Below are positions 1-9,280 of a stretch of 61,926 nucleotides of DNA, piece by piece. Within the stretch, counting starts at the first letter, position 1; every line of letters begins with the position of its first letter. Both the position numbers and the translations under genes were made by a program. Below the pieces are notes generated by a model. That model had not been told where the DNA came from, ran no database searches, and saw only the letters and a list, made by a program, of their open reading frames with translations. Source of the stretch: Flavobacteriales bacterium. Its GTDB lineage: Bacteria > Bacteroidota > Bacteroidia > Flavobacteriales > BACL11. The stretch covers positions 1 through 61,926 of the forward strand of contig PAHP01000015.1 of assembly GCA_002705205.1 (NCBI GenBank), read 5' to 3'.

Positions 1-24
1 ACTCATTTGAGTGGGTTTCTTTTT
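1..24 (-). terminator. Probable terminator arm cut by the window edge
   Basis: Read on the minus strand, the bases after tRNA-Val are A-rich and then run into AAACCCACTCAAATGAGT, where ACTCA and TGAGT pair. The GGGTTT-complementary half that would complete a longer hairpin would lie just outside the window. This looks like the start of a GC-topped terminator stem for the tRNA transcript, but only one side is visible. Confidence 0.4.
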
Positions 25-26
25 GG

Positions 27-101
27 TGGGCAATGAGGGACTCGAACCCCCGACTTCCTCCGTGTAAAGGAGGCACTCTGAACCAACTGAGTTAATCGCC
101 C
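27..101 (-). tRNA. tRNA-Val (anticodon TAC)
   Basis: Read on the minus strand this folds as a complete cloverleaf. The acceptor stem GGGCGAT pairs with ATTGCCC, with one G-U pair. The anticodon arm CTCC/GGAG encloses the loop TTTACAC with anticodon TAC, and the T arm contains GGTTCGAGTCC. The bases after the discriminator A read CCA (positions 24-26), so the CCA end may be genome-encoded. A promoter lies 12 bases upstream of the 5' end. Confidence 0.95.
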
Positions 102-113
102 AAATTAGGAGTG

Positions 114-143
114 CAAATATATATCATTTCTTATTAAAGTCAA
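114..143 (-). promoter_or_regulatory. Promoter of tRNA-Val (TTG-N19-TATATTTG)
   Basis: On the minus strand TTG (141-143) is followed after exactly 19 bases by TATATTTG (114-121), which fits the Bacteroidota -33/-7 promoter. The box ends 12 bases before the tRNA 5' end, so the tRNA probably has its own promoter rather than depending on read-through from folC. Confidence 0.75.
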
Positions 144-160
144 GGTTTTAAGAAAATAAA

Positions 161-1372
161 TTAAACAACTTCAGCTACTACAAATATACTACCTGCAATA
201 AAGATTAAGTCATTTTTATTTGCATTGTCTTTTGCAGACTCAAGAGCTTTTCCTACAGTAGAGTAAGACTCTCCTTCTAAACCTATCTGATTTCCTAAGG
301 ACCTTAATAAATTTTCATTTAATCCTCTTTGGACATTAGCTCTACAGAAGTAATATTTTGCATCTTTTGGTAGAATAGATAGAATTTTTTCCACGTTCTT
401 ATCATTAACAGTTCCGTAGACAAAGTGAAGCTTCTTATATTGTAGCTTTTTTAATTGTTTAGTAATGGCTCTTATTCCATCTTCATTATGACCGGTATCA
501 CAGATAATTAATGGAGAGTTATTTAATATCTGCCATCTACCAGATAATGATGTATTCTTTACAACTCTTAATAATCCTTTTTTGATATTTACTTCAGTAA
601 TATTCCAATTTTTTTTTTGTAGTTCTTTTATAGTTGTAATTGTAGTTTCAATATTCTCCTGTTGATATTCTCCTAATAAGTCTGTTTTGTATTTCGTTTC
701 TGCTTTAGAATATACAAGAGTAGTATTTCTTTTTTTGCAAGCCTCTTTGAAGATTCTAGTAGTTTCTTTTTGTTTCTTTCCAATAATTACCGGTATATTA
801 TGTTTAATAATCCCTGCTTTTTCTAGGCATATCTCTTCTAAAGAATTACCTAGTAAATTAGTGTGATCCAACCCAATATTTGTAATCACTGATAATTCAG
901 GATTGATAATATTAGTGCTGTCTAATCTGCCCCCTAGACCTGTTTCAATAACAGCAATGTCAACATTTTCTTTAGCAAATAAATCAAAGGCTATCGCAAC
1001 TGTAAACTCAAAAAAGGAAAGTCTCATTCTGTCAAAAATGACTTTGTTATTTTTAACAAAACTGACTATATCTTTCTTAGATATCATTTCTCCATTTATC
1101 TTGATTCTTTCTCTAAAATCTTTAAGATGAGGCGAAGTGTAAAGACCAACTTTATAGCCATTCTCCTGCATTATAGACGCAATCATATGAGCCACTGATC
1201 CTTTCCCATTTGTTCCTGCAATATGTATGCTTTTAAATTTTTCTTCAGGATTTCCTAGTTTTTTACTTGCTGCAATTATATTACCTATATCTTTTTTGTA
1301 AGCAGCGGCTCCTTCTCTTTGGTACATTGGTAGTTTAGAAAGAAGATATTCAAGGGTTGCTTGATAGTCCAT
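161..1372 (-). CDS. folC: Bifunctional dihydrofolate/folylpolyglutamate synthase FolC
   Basis: This is the Mur-ligase-fold enzyme that adds glutamate to dihydropteroate and to reduced folates in the cytoplasm. The P-loop GTNGKGSV lies at residues 53-60, followed by GLYTSPHL, and by ETGLGGRLDSTN and NIGLDHTNLLG, the conserved signatures of FolC. The length of 403 residues is normal. Its ATG overlaps the stop of the upstream tonB-like gene by one base, so the two are probably translationally coupled at the end of the exbB-exbD-tonB run. Identification is firm; whether both activities are present is inferred from the family. Confidence 0.95.
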   Translation of the reverse strand: MDYQATLEYLLSKLPMYQREGAAAYKKDIGNIIAASKKLGNPEEKFKSIHIAGTNGKGSVAHMIASIMQENGYKVGLYTSPHLKDFRERIKINGEMISKKDIVSFVKNNKVIFDRMRLSFFEFTVAIAFDLFAKENVDIAVIETGLGGRLDSTNIINPELSVITNIGLDHTNLLGNSLEEICLEKAGIIKHNIPVIIGKKQKETTRIFKEACKKRNTTLVYSKAETKYKTDLLGEYQQENIETTITTIKELQKKNWNITEVNIKKGLLRVVKNTSLSGRWQILNNSPLIICDTGHNEDGIRAITKQLKKLQYKKLHFVYGTVNDKNVEKILSILPKDAKYYFCRANVQRGLNENLLRSLGNQIGLEGESYSTVGKALESAKDNANKNDLIFIAGSIFVVAEVV

Positions 1373-2151
1373 TAATTCAGTCTAAAATGGTAAATGATTT
1401 TTCCTTGTTGATTCCTTGGAGCACTTTGTTTGGGGTTAAATTTAGTTTTCAAAGCTGCTGTCTTTGCTCTTTGTAATAGTTGTTTGTTAAGAGTTGTAGA
1501 TCCTTTAACGCCAGCAGTAGCATTTATTACATTTCCTAATCTGTTGACAGTAATAGCGACAACTACTGTTCCTTCAACCTGTAGGTTGTACAAAGGCTTT
1601 GCTTTAAATTCTAGCTTTCTGCCTCCTAACTGATAAGCTGTTCCATCTTCTCCTATTCCACCACCATCATATACCTCTGAGTTTGGATCTCCATCTATTA
1701 TTCCTTGATTTCCTTCTCCATCTCCATCTCCTTCTGATTTATTCTGATTCTTCTTTTTACCAGGATATAGTGCTTTTTTATTTACTTCTGGTTTCTTTTC
1801 CTCAATTACTTCCTCTTGAGGTTCTTCTATTTTAACTATTTTCTCTTTCTCTTCTGTTCTTTCTACTACTGGTGTCTCTATTTCTGATTGTGTGATAATT
1901 TCTTCCGTGCTTTCTATTTGCTGCTCAATTATTTCCTTTTCTATTATTTCTATTTTTTCATCAGTACTTTCTTGTTCCATGTCTGCTAGTCCCTCATTCG
2001 TAAATCCAAAATTAATACTTATGCCCTCTTCTTCTGGAGGGGGGTCTTGATAAGTGAGTCCCATAAATAGAAAAGCAATTAAAAGTAATCCATGAAATAA
2101 AATAGTTCCAATTATGCCTTTCCGCTTATCTTTTCTTTCAGATGAACCCAT
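1372..2151 (-). CDS. TonB-family energy transducer
   Basis: A 259-residue protein with a short cytoplasmic N-terminus, one membrane segment at about residues 13-33, a long charged linker and a TonB-like C-terminal domain (about 190-259, with VVVAITVNRLGNV and the AALKTKFNP stretch). It would couple the inner-membrane proton-motive force to outer-membrane transporters together with the ExbB and ExbD proteins encoded immediately upstream. The linker (about residues 55-135) is rich in Glu, Ile and Lys instead of the usual Pro-Glu/Pro-Lys repeats, and is followed by a Gly/Asp stretch near residues 140-170. The start is one base from the exbD stop. Whether it drives receptors or plays a TolA-like role cannot be told from sequence. 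Confidence 0.85.
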   Translation of the reverse strand: MGSSERKDKRKGIIGTILFHGLLLIAFLFMGLTYQDPPPEEEGISINFGFTNEGLADMEQESTDEKIEIIEKEIIEQQIESTEEIITQSEIETPVVERTEEKEKIVKIEEPQEEVIEEKKPEVNKKALYPGKKKNQNKSEGDGDGEGNQGIIDGDPNSEVYDGGGIGEDGTAYQLGGRKLEFKAKPLYNLQVEGTVVVAITVNRLGNVINATAGVKGSTTLNKQLLQRAKTAALKTKFNPKQSAPRNQQGKIIYHFRLN

Positions 2152-2544
2152 TTAGTTTGGTGTTGTAGCTAATACAATTTTATATTTGTTGTTGTAAGCA
2201 ATATCTAGAACTTTAACAACATGCTCTATATCAACTGTTTTATCTGCATGCAGAATTATAGCAGGTTCTTTATCATTACCAATCAGTAATTTAAGTTCTT
2301 GCTCAATGGAGTTCTCATTTACTTTCTGTTCATTGATATAAAAATCAATCTCAGCAGTAATTGATATAGAGATAGTTTGTTTTTCAAGTGTTTTTGAGTT
2401 ACTATTAGGCAGTAATAGCTTTAATGCATTTGGGCTTACAAGTGTAGAGGTAAGCATAAAAAAGATTAATAATAAAAAGACTATGTCCGTCATTGAGGAC
2501 ATGTTAAAGGCAGCGCTTACCTTATTTCTACTTTTTAATGCCAT
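2152..2544 (-). CDS. exbD: ExbD/TolR family biopolymer transport protein
   Basis: A 130-residue single-pass inner-membrane protein with a periplasmic C-terminal domain. The membrane segment (about residues 19-40) begins MTDIVFLLLIFF; Asp20 is the conserved proton-path residue of the ExbD/TolR family. The gene overlaps exbB by one base and abuts the tonB-like gene, giving the standard ExbB-ExbD-TonB order. ExbD rather than TolR is favoured by the adjacent TonB-like protein and the absence of tolB or pal. Confidence 0.9.
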   Translation of the reverse strand: MALKSRNKVSAAFNMSSMTDIVFLLLIFFMLTSTLVSPNALKLLLPNSNSKTLEKQTISISITAEIDFYINEQKVNENSIEQELKLLIGNDKEPAIILHADKTVDIEHVVKVLDIAYNNKYKIVLATTPN

Positions 2545-3266
2545 TATTCATTATGATGTAAAATATCAAGAAAATCTGTAGTTCTAGCTTCTAACTGAAA
2601 AACTACTTTATCTACTTTGCTTACTAAATAATTATACGCAATAAAAGCGATAATACCTACAACTAATCCAGCCACTGTTGTTACCATTGCCGTGTAGATT
2701 CCTTTTGAAAGCATCTCTACATCTATATTCCCTCCTGCACTTGCCATCTCATGGAAAGCAATTATCATACCAATTACAGTTCCTAAGAATCCAATCATTG
2801 GTGCAGCACCAGATATTGTAGCTAGATTAGCTAAATTGTTTTCCATTTTATACACCTCTAATTTTCCTTGGTTTTCAATAGCTGCAGAGATATCTGTCAT
2901 TGGTTTTTCAATTCTATTTACCCCTTTTTCAATCATTCTTGCAATTGGATTGTCAGTATTTTTACAGAGTGTTTTAGCTGCTTCAATATCTTTTGCTTCA
3001 ACAAAATCTCTAATGCTCTTGAGGAAATTTTCATCTTCTTGACTTGCTTTTTTGATAGCAGAATATCGTTCAAATAAAATATAAATTGCATAAATAGATA
3101 GTATTCCTAATGTAGACATAATGATAGTTCCACCTGTTCCTCCACTAGTAATTAATTTCATTACAGAAATTGTTTTCTCTGTTATTTCTGGATTTATTAA
3201 GCTGTCAGATACATTTGAAGATTTGAGAAGCTCAGTGATTGTGTCAGTCTGAAGTAATGGAATCAT
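2544..3266 (-). CDS. exbB: MotA/TolQ/ExbB proton channel family protein
   Basis: A 240-residue inner-membrane protein with hydrophobic segments at about residues 43-66, 150-178 and 190-215. The second and third lie in the conserved region containing ISGAAPMIGFLGTVIGMI and MVTTVAGLVVGI. It forms the proton-conducting complex with ExbD. The ATG at 3266 follows 35 noncoding bases after the nhaD stop. The N-terminal region of about 40 residues before the first segment is typical of Bacteroidota ExbB. Confidence 0.92.
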   Translation of the reverse strand: MIPLLQTDTITELLKSSNVSDSLINPEITEKTISVMKLITSGGTGGTIIMSTLGILSIYAIYILFERYSAIKKASQEDENFLKSIRDFVEAKDIEAAKTLCKNTDNPIARMIEKGVNRIEKPMTDISAAIENQGKLEVYKMENNLANLATISGAAPMIGFLGTVIGMIIAFHEMASAGGNIDVEMLSKGIYTAMVTTVAGLVVGIIAFIAYNYLVSKVDKVVFQLEARTTDFLDILHHNE

Positions 3267-3301
3267 AGAATTAGTTTTAACTTAAACGATAGTTACGAAT
3301 T

Positions 3302-4603
3302 TTATTGTATTAAGATATAAGTAGCGGCTCCTGCTAGATATCCCATGAGTGCTAAAATAGAGATATTTTTTAGATACCAAATAAAATCAATTTTTAGGAT
3401 ACCCATAACAGCAACACCAGCAGCTGAGCCAATAATTAAGACTGACCCTCCTGTTCCTGCACAATAAGCTAAAAACTCCCAAAACTCACCATCCATTGCA
3501 TAAAGACCTGATTCTGCTATTGGATACATCCCCATAGCGCCAGCTACTAAAGGTACATTGTCAACTATGGAAGATAATAATCCAATAATTATATTTATGA
3601 TGTATATACCTTCGATTGTTTGACCGTTAAAGGTTGTGTCTAAATATGTAGCTACAATATCTAAATGACCAGCAGATTGTAATCCTGCTACAGCAAGTAA
3701 TATCCCAAGGAAGAAGAAAATGGTTGGCGTATCTACTTTCTTTAGTACTCCTATTACTGAGAGTTGAGATTTTTGTTCATGATTTTTACTTCTATGTATA
3801 ACTTCAGTCACAAACCACAGAACTCCTAAAGAAAACATCATCCCTACATAAGGAGGTAGGTGTGTTATCATCTTAAAGGCAGGTACAAAAAGTAATCCTA
3901 AAACACCTAAAGAGAAAATTAAATTTCTTTCAAATGAGGTGGTAGGGTTCTTTTTATGTTCTTCTAATGTTTTCAATTTAGGTCTTTCAATTTCTCCTTG
4001 AAGTCTAAATGTTAGATAGATCAAAGGAACTACTGCACATACAATTGATGGTATTATAACTGATGAGATAATATTAACAGCACTGACTTGACCACCAATC
4101 CAAAGCATAATTGTGGTAACATCTCCAATCGGAGACCATGCTCCGCCAGCATTAGCAGCTAAGATAATAACTCCAGCAAAAAGCCATAGTGTTTGCTTGT
4201 CTTTGATTAGCTTGGGTAGAAGAGCTGCCATAACAATAGAAGTTGTTAGATTATCTAAAACTGCTGAGAAAAAGAATGTTATAACACTTAGAATCCATAT
4301 TAGATATACCTTTCTATTTGTTGTGATTCTATTAGTAATTATTGAGAATCCTTCATGAGCATCTACTAGTTCAACTATTGTCATTGCGCCTAAAAGAAAA
4401 AATAATATTTCTGCAATATCTACCAAATGATGTTGGATTTCATGCGTGAGATCATGATGGTTTATTCCTGTAAATGCAAAAAGTGCCCATGTTAATCCTC
4501 CAATAATAAGTGCAGATGCTGCTTTATCTACTTTGATAGGGTGTTCTAATGCAATTAATAAGTAGCCTACCACAAAGACTATAATCATAATTGTAAAAAT
4601 CAT
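3302..4603 (-). CDS. nhaD: NhaD-type sodium/proton antiporter
   Basis: A 433-residue polytopic membrane protein with about 11-12 hydrophobic segments in the ion-transporter (ArsB/NhaD) superfamily. Conserved stretches include DNLTTSIVMAALLPKL, AANAGGAWSPIGDVTTIMLW and SSIVDNVPLVAGAMGMY, all characteristic of NhaD. It would export sodium in exchange for protons, which suits a marine organism. It lies between the MscS gene (11 bases upstream) and exbB, on the same strand. Confidence 0.9.
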   Translation of the reverse strand: MIFTIMIIVFVVGYLLIALEHPIKVDKAASALIIGGLTWALFAFTGINHHDLTHEIQHHLVDIAEILFFLLGAMTIVELVDAHEGFSIITNRITTNRKVYLIWILSVITFFFSAVLDNLTTSIVMAALLPKLIKDKQTLWLFAGVIILAANAGGAWSPIGDVTTIMLWIGGQVSAVNIISSVIIPSIVCAVVPLIYLTFRLQGEIERPKLKTLEEHKKNPTTSFERNLIFSLGVLGLLFVPAFKMITHLPPYVGMMFSLGVLWFVTEVIHRSKNHEQKSQLSVIGVLKKVDTPTIFFFLGILLAVAGLQSAGHLDIVATYLDTTFNGQTIEGIYIINIIIGLLSSIVDNVPLVAGAMGMYPIAESGLYAMDGEFWEFLAYCAGTGGSVLIIGSAAGVAVMGILKIDFIWYLKNISILALMGYLAGAATYILIQ

Positions 4604-4614
4604 AAAATTATTTT

Positions 4615-5715
4615 TTAATTATTTTTTTGCAAATATACAGTTGAAGAAGGAAAAGCAAAGTCACACTTATTCTTTTGTACAATGTCCATAATCTGATAGT
4701 TTATATCTTGTTTAGTGTCAATAAAATCATCCCAATTCGGACTGTCAACAAAATACATTACCATAATGTCTAATGAACTACCTCCAAACTCTTTGAATCT
4801 AACTCGTCCATCTTGATTTGTTTTAGGATGTTTGTCTATCATTTCTTGAATATCCTTTACTACTTTCTTTATTTGTTCAATGCTAGCATCATAGGTAAGA
4901 CCAATGTTAAATTTTGCCCTACGAACTGGTCTTTCTCCAAGGTTATCAAGTTCAGTGGAGATCATATTCTTGTTAGGAACCGTCACAATACTTTTATCAA
5001 AAGTTCGAATACGGGTACTTCTAAATCCAACTTTCTCAACTACCCCGGTCACATTACCTGCAGTAACAACATCACCTACAGTAAAAGGTCTATCAAAAAA
5101 AATAGTGAAAGAGCCAAGTAGATTTTCTAGACTTTCTTTAGATGCCATTGCGATTGCAATTCCACCAATTCCAAGCCCAGTAGCAAGGGCGGTCACATTC
5201 ACATCAAAAACATTTCCCATAATAATAAATATCGCAAATAAATACGTGAGTATTTTTGCAATTTCAATAATGAAAGGGATCAGTTGGTCATCCATTTTGC
5301 TTTCAGTCTCTTCAGCTCTTTTATGAAGTATTAAGCCAACATAATCAATTAGTTTAAGTAATATCCAGAATACTGAAAAAACATATAAAAGTGCGAATCC
5401 TTTACTTATAAACATTTTTAGACCAAGTTCATCTTCAGAAACTAACCCCCATTCTGAAGGATATTGAATATGACTAGCTCCTAAGAATATGATTGATAGC
5501 ATTACACAAAGTCCGATAGGTTTTGTAAGTAGTTCATCAAATCTATCAACTCCTACAGAGCTATCTTTCTTACCAACAATCTTAAATAGTAAACGACTAA
5601 AATATCTTGAGATTAGTTTTTTAAATAATAACCCAATCATAATTGCTGCAAGTAGCCATAGATAATCTTGCAGTTTGTTTCCAAGAAATTCAGTCATTAA
5701 GAAATCAGTATACAT
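4615..5715 (-). CDS. MscS-family mechanosensitive ion channel
   Basis: A 366-residue inner-membrane protein. Hydrophobic segments occur near residues 15-30, 70-85, 100-125 and 145-170, followed by the MscS core helix ATGLGIGGIAIAMASKE and the FDRPFTVGDVV beta domain start. The C-terminal region (VPNKNMISTELDN onwards) matches the cytoplasmic MscS domain. It would open under membrane tension to release solutes. It is 11 bases from both nhaD and the dehydrogenase, so it is likely part of the same transcript, placing osmotic and sodium control together. Confidence 0.92.
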   Translation of the reverse strand: MYTDFLMTEFLGNKLQDYLWLLAAIMIGLLFKKLISRYFSRLLFKIVGKKDSSVGVDRFDELLTKPIGLCVMLSIIFLGASHIQYPSEWGLVSEDELGLKMFISKGFALLYVFSVFWILLKLIDYVGLILHKRAEETESKMDDQLIPFIIEIAKILTYLFAIFIIMGNVFDVNVTALATGLGIGGIAIAMASKESLENLLGSFTIFFDRPFTVGDVVTAGNVTGVVEKVGFRSTRIRTFDKSIVTVPNKNMISTELDNLGERPVRRAKFNIGLTYDASIEQIKKVVKDIQEMIDKHPKTNQDGRVRFKEFGGSSLDIMVMYFVDSPNWDDFIDTKQDINYQIMDIVQKNKCDFAFPSSTVYLQKNN

Positions 5716-5726
5716 AGTAATTTAAT

Positions 5727-6953
5727 TTAGATTAGTTTTTTTAAAGCAATTTCAAATGCAGTTTTGGAGATGTTAATTTTGGCATTATTCTTTTCGAAAG
5801 ATTTTTTTAAAGCATCTTTTATCGTTTCTGAAACAGCTGTAAAGATAGCAATATCATTTATTTGGCAATCATCTTGCATAAAATAGGAAAAAGCTCGAGC
5901 CATTCCGCAATTAGCAATAAAATCAGGAAGAACACTTATCATGTTATCAGCTTTTTTTGATATTGGTCCAAAGAAGATTTCCTTATCCGCAAAAGGAACA
6001 TTTGCTCCTGCTGATATTACTTCCAAACCATTTTCAATCATTTGGTCTAATTGTTCCTGTGATAATAATCTTGAAGCGGCTGCTGGAACAAATATCTCTG
6101 CCCCAATACCCCAAATCTTCTCATTTACTTGTTCAAAATTTAGCATATTTCTCGCTTCTAAAAAGTTTGAGGTTCTATTGTTAACCAGAGATTTAACTTC
6201 ATCAAGAGTAAATCCATCTTCTTTTATTACTCCGCCTGCCTTATCAATAATCCCAACTAGTATTGCTCCTGCTTTTGCTAGATAGAAAGCCGCTGCTCCT
6301 GCTACATTTCCCCATCCCTGAACAATTAGTCTTTTTCCCTTGACATCTCCTCCATAAATATTGTAATAATGCAAAATCGCTTCAGACACTCCATAGCCAG
6401 TGATTAAATCTCCTACTGAATAGCTTTTTTCTGGATCTGGGGTTAAATTTAGATCTTTTACAATTAAAGGTACTCCTTTTGATAACTGGTTAATGATTTT
6501 CAACGTCCCTTTCTCATCTTTTTTATGATGACCTCTAATAACTCCTTCTAAAGGAAATAATATCCCATTTTCTTCGCATATTGGAATGACTTCATGTACC
6601 TCATCTACATTCATATCTCCTCCAGTACCATAATAGTTTTTTAACAGTGGTTTTACTGCAGCATACCACCTTTTTAGTACATCTTTCTTTCTTGGGTCTC
6701 TTGGGTCAAAATTAATTCCAGATTTACCACCACCAATAGAAGGTCCAGCAACAGTAAATTTGACCTCCATAGTTTTAGCAAGTGCTAGTACTTCATTTTT
6801 AGTTACACCAATTCTCATTCTTGTACCTCCAGCTGCAGCTCCACCTCTTAAAGAGTTCATTACTATCCATCCTTCAGCATCAGACTTGGAATCTTTCCAT
6901 TCAAAAACTAGTTCAGGTTTTTTATCTTCAAATTTCTTCAACAAATCTTCCAT
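5727..6953 (-). CDS. Glu/Leu/Phe/Val dehydrogenase family amino-acid dehydrogenase
   Basis: A 408-residue NAD(P)-dependent oxidative deaminase. The dimerization/substrate domain contains GGGKSGINFDP (about residues 74-84, with the conserved Lys) and GTGGDMNVDE, followed by a Rossmann domain with VQGWGNVAGAAAFYLA. Substrate preference (leucine, valine, phenylalanine or glutamate) cannot be read reliably. It heads the minus-strand run toward nhaD and exbB, with its own promoter box upstream. Confidence 0.88.
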   Translation of the reverse strand: MEDLLKKFEDKKPELVFEWKDSKSDAEGWIVMNSLRGGAAAGGTRMRIGVTKNEVLALAKTMEVKFTVAGPSIGGGKSGINFDPRDPRKKDVLKRWYAAVKPLLKNYYGTGGDMNVDEVHEVIPICEENGILFPLEGVIRGHHKKDEKGTLKIINQLSKGVPLIVKDLNLTPDPEKSYSVGDLITGYGVSEAILHYYNIYGGDVKGKRLIVQGWGNVAGAAAFYLAKAGAILVGIIDKAGGVIKEDGFTLDEVKSLVNNRTSNFLEARNMLNFEQVNEKIWGIGAEIFVPAAASRLLSQEQLDQMIENGLEVISAGANVPFADKEIFFGPISKKADNMISVLPDFIANCGMARAFSYFMQDDCQINDIAIFTAVSETIKDALKKSFEKNNAKINISKTAFEIALKKLI

Positions 6954-6975
6954 CCTTATTATTTTATATTTTTTG

Positions 6976-6983
6976 CAAATGTA
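6976..6983 (-). promoter_or_regulatory. Promoter -7 box of the amino-acid dehydrogenase
   Basis: The minus strand reads TACATTTG, a match to TAnnTTTG, 22 bases before the ATG at 6953. No clear TTG partner 19 bases upstream was seen. Confidence 0.5.
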
Positions 6984-7023
6984 TCAATTACACTTCAGAT
7001 AATAGAGTCTATATGTCATATTT

Positions 7024-8076
7024 TTATGATAATGGATTGTGTATTATTCCTCCACAATTATCTCTTGTTGCACCAGTTACTGACCGTAAACAGTTTACTT
7101 TATTTATACTCCTTAAAACTCCAAGAAAAGCAAAAATCAAAGCCTCCTTGTAATCAATGATTTTTTTAGAAGGAATTATGATCTGTGCATTTGAGTAATG
7201 TTTAATGCGATTCATTAAATATTTATTATATACCCCCCCTCCAGTAAATAATACTTTTTTATCTGTTAAATGTTTGCTAATTTGCATAGCAATATGCTCG
7301 CAAAGAGTATTAAGGACGTCTTCTGATTTGTAGGTTAGTATTATAGGATTGATAAAGTTTTCTACCCATTCTCTTCCTAATGATTTTGGAGGTTTTTGTT
7401 GGTAGAATGCTAATGCATTTAGTTTTTCTAGTAGTTTAGGAACCAGGATTCCATTTTTTGCAAAACAACCATTTTCATCATACTCTTTTCCTAGTTTTTT
7501 ACTTAATAAATTCATTACAATATTAACAGGGCAGATATCAAATGCAGTAATAGAATTATTCTCTTTGATTGAGATATTAGCAAATCCACCTAGATTAATA
7601 CAGTATTTATAATCTTGGAAAAGATGTAGGTCTCCAATAGGAACTAGCGGCGCCCCTTGTCCACCTAAAGAAACATCTAAGCTTCTAAAATCATTAATAG
7701 TTGTAAGTTGTGTTTTTTGTGAAATAATATTGCCATCTCCAATTTGTAAAGTATAGTTGTTATTAGGGGCATGAAAGATAGTATGTCCATGTGAAGAAAT
7801 AAAATCTACTCTGTCTTTATCTAGAAAGGTGTTGATTAGGCCTGCTAGGTATTTTCCATATTCAATATTAACCTTTGCAATAGTTTCTTTATTTTCTTTA
7901 TGTAGATTTTGCAAAGTATTTCTCCATGTTTTATTATAGTTTATAGTATTACATTTTTTAATTTTAAACTTCCATGTTTCATTTTTCTCAAAAGTGCATA
8001 ATGCAAAATCTACTCCATCTAAAGAAGTCCCTGACATTACACCTAAAACAGTATAAATATTATTCTTATAGATCAT
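7024..8076 (-). CDS. anmK: Anhydro-N-acetylmuramic acid kinase
   Basis: AnmK phosphorylates and opens 1,6-anhydro-MurNAc released during peptidoglycan turnover, producing MurNAc-6-phosphate. The N-terminal phosphate-binding signature GVMSGTSLDGVDFAL is present at about residues 12-26, and FTGGGVYNKYL near residue 275 fits the ASKHA-type kinase fold. The length of 350 residues is slightly short for the family but has all conserved blocks. It diverges from the acyl-CoA dehydrogenase, and the two promoters occupy the same 60 bases. Confidence 0.93.
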   Translation of the reverse strand: MIYKNNIYTVLGVMSGTSLDGVDFALCTFEKNETWKFKIKKCNTINYNKTWRNTLQNLHKENKETIAKVNIEYGKYLAGLINTFLDKDRVDFISSHGHTIFHAPNNNYTLQIGDGNIISQKTQLTTINDFRSLDVSLGGQGAPLVPIGDLHLFQDYKYCINLGGFANISIKENNSITAFDICPVNIVMNLLSKKLGKEYDENGCFAKNGILVPKLLEKLNALAFYQQKPPKSLGREWVENFINPIILTYKSEDVLNTLCEHIAMQISKHLTDKKVLFTGGGVYNKYLMNRIKHYSNAQIIIPSKKIIDYKEALIFAFLGVLRSINKVNCLRSVTGATRDNCGGIIHNPLS

Positions 8077-8080
8077 TTTT

Positions 8081-8088
8081 CAAAAGTA
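8081..8088 (-). promoter_or_regulatory. Promoter -7 box of anmK, 4 bases before ATG
   Basis: The minus strand reads TACTTTTG, then AAAA, then ATG. In this promoter class the box is centred at about -7, so transcription would start at or within about two bases of the start codon, giving a leaderless mRNA. Confidence 0.55.
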
Positions 8089-8100
8089 GTTTAAAAAATG

Positions 8101-8108
8101 TATTTTTG
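8101..8108 (+). promoter_or_regulatory. Promoter -7 box of the acyl-CoA dehydrogenase operon
   Basis: TATTTTTG matches TAnnTTTG and stands 27 bases before the ATG at 8136. It lies only 12 bases from the divergent anmK box, so the two promoters overlap. Confidence 0.6.
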
Positions 8109-8135
8109 CATGGATTTTAGAAAAACACCAGAACT

Positions 8136-9275
8136 ATGAATTTTGAGTTGACAGAGGAACATAAGATGATTAGAGATGCCGCAAGAGATTTTGCTCAAAC
8201 TGAGTTATTACCAGGAGTAATTGAAAGGGATGAGACCCAAACTTTTCCATCTTCACAAATAAAAAAGTTAGGTAATTTAGGTTTGTTAGGAATGATGGTG
8301 AATCCAAGATATGGCGGAGCTGGAATGGATACAATTTCATATGTTTTGGCAATGGAGGAAATTTCTAAGGTAGATGCTTCTTGTGCTGTAGTTATGTCAG
8401 TAAATAACTCTTTAGTCTGCTGGGGTTTAGAAACATTTGGGACAGAAGAGCAGAAAGAGAAATATTTGAAGCCTCTTGCAAGTGGAGAGATTATTGGTGC
8501 ATTCTGTTTATCTGAGCCTGAAGCTGGAAGTGACGCAACGTCTCAGAAAACAACAGCATTTGATAAAGGTGATCATTATTTGCTAAATGGAACAAAAAAT
8601 TGGATTACAAATGGAAGTTCAGCTTCGGTCTATATAGTAATTGCTCAGACTGATGTGCAAAAAGGACATAAGGGAATTAATGCTTTTATCATCGAGAAAG
8701 GGATGGAAGGCTTTGTAGTTGGGGAAAAAGAAAACAAACTTGGGATTAGAGGTTCTGATACACACTCTATTATGTTTACAGACGTTAAAGTTCCAAAAGA
8801 AAATAGAATTGGTGAAGATGGGTTTGGATTTACTTTCGCTATGAAAACATTGTCAGGAGGAAGAATTGGGATTGCCGCTCAAGCATTAGGCATTGCGTCA
8901 GGAGCATATGAATTAGCGTTACAATACTCTAAAGAAAGAAAAGCATTTGGCAAGGAGATATCTAAGCATCAAGCTATTGCTTTTAAGCTAGCTGATATGG
9001 CTACAGAGATTGATGCAGCAAGATTACTTTGCTTAAAGGCAGCTTGGCTAAAAGATAATGGGCAGAATTATGACAAAGCTGGAGCAATGGCTAAAGTCTT
9101 TGCATCAGAGACTGCAATGAAAACAACAACAGAGGCTGTACAAGTACATGGCGGGTATGGTTTTGTTAAAGAATATCATGTTGAACGCTTGATGCGTGAT
9201 GCAAAGATCACACAAATTTATGAAGGAACATCAGAGATTCAAAGAATTGTAATTTCTCGTTCTGTTTTAAAATAA
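8136..9275 (+). CDS. Acyl-CoA dehydrogenase (short-chain/butyryl-CoA type)
   Basis: A 379-residue FAD enzyme that introduces the alpha-beta double bond into acyl-CoA. The family signatures [14 protein letters not shown] and WITNGSSA are present. The C-terminal segment [15 protein letters not shown] carries the Glu expected as catalytic base in short/medium-chain enzymes. The closest known type is butyryl-CoA dehydrogenase, though chain length cannot be decided here. The next gene starts five bases after the stop, which places this metabolic gene in one transcript with polysaccharide export genes. Confidence 0.93.
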   Translation: MNFELTEEHKMIRDAARDFAQTELLPGVIERDETQTFPSSQIKKLGNLGLLGMMVNPRYGGAGMDTISYVLAMEEISKVDASCAVVMSVNNSLVCWGLETFGTEEQKEKYLKPLASGEIIGAFCLSEPEAGSDATSQKTTAFDKGDHYLLNGTKNWITNGSSASVYIVIAQTDVQKGHKGINAFIIEKGMEGFVVGEKENKLGIRGSDTHSIMFTDVKVPKENRIGEDGFGFTFAMKTLSGGRIGIAAQALGIASGAYELALQYSKERKAFGKEISKHQAIAFKLADMATEIDAARLLCLKAAWLKDNGQNYDKAGAMAKVFASETAMKTTTEAVQVHGGYGFVKEYHVERLMRDAKITQIYEGTSEIQRIVISRSVLK

Positions 9276-9280
9276 CAATT

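Noticed and set aside
903-1130. A plus-strand open frame of 75 codons opposite folC
   Set aside because: Lies wholly within folC, has no promoter and codes for a biased composition expected from the antisense of a real gene.
4813-5326. Two overlapping plus-strand frames (102 and 140 codons) opposite the MscS channel gene
   Set aside because: Both are shadows of a well-conserved gene on the other strand; no signal, motif or promoter.
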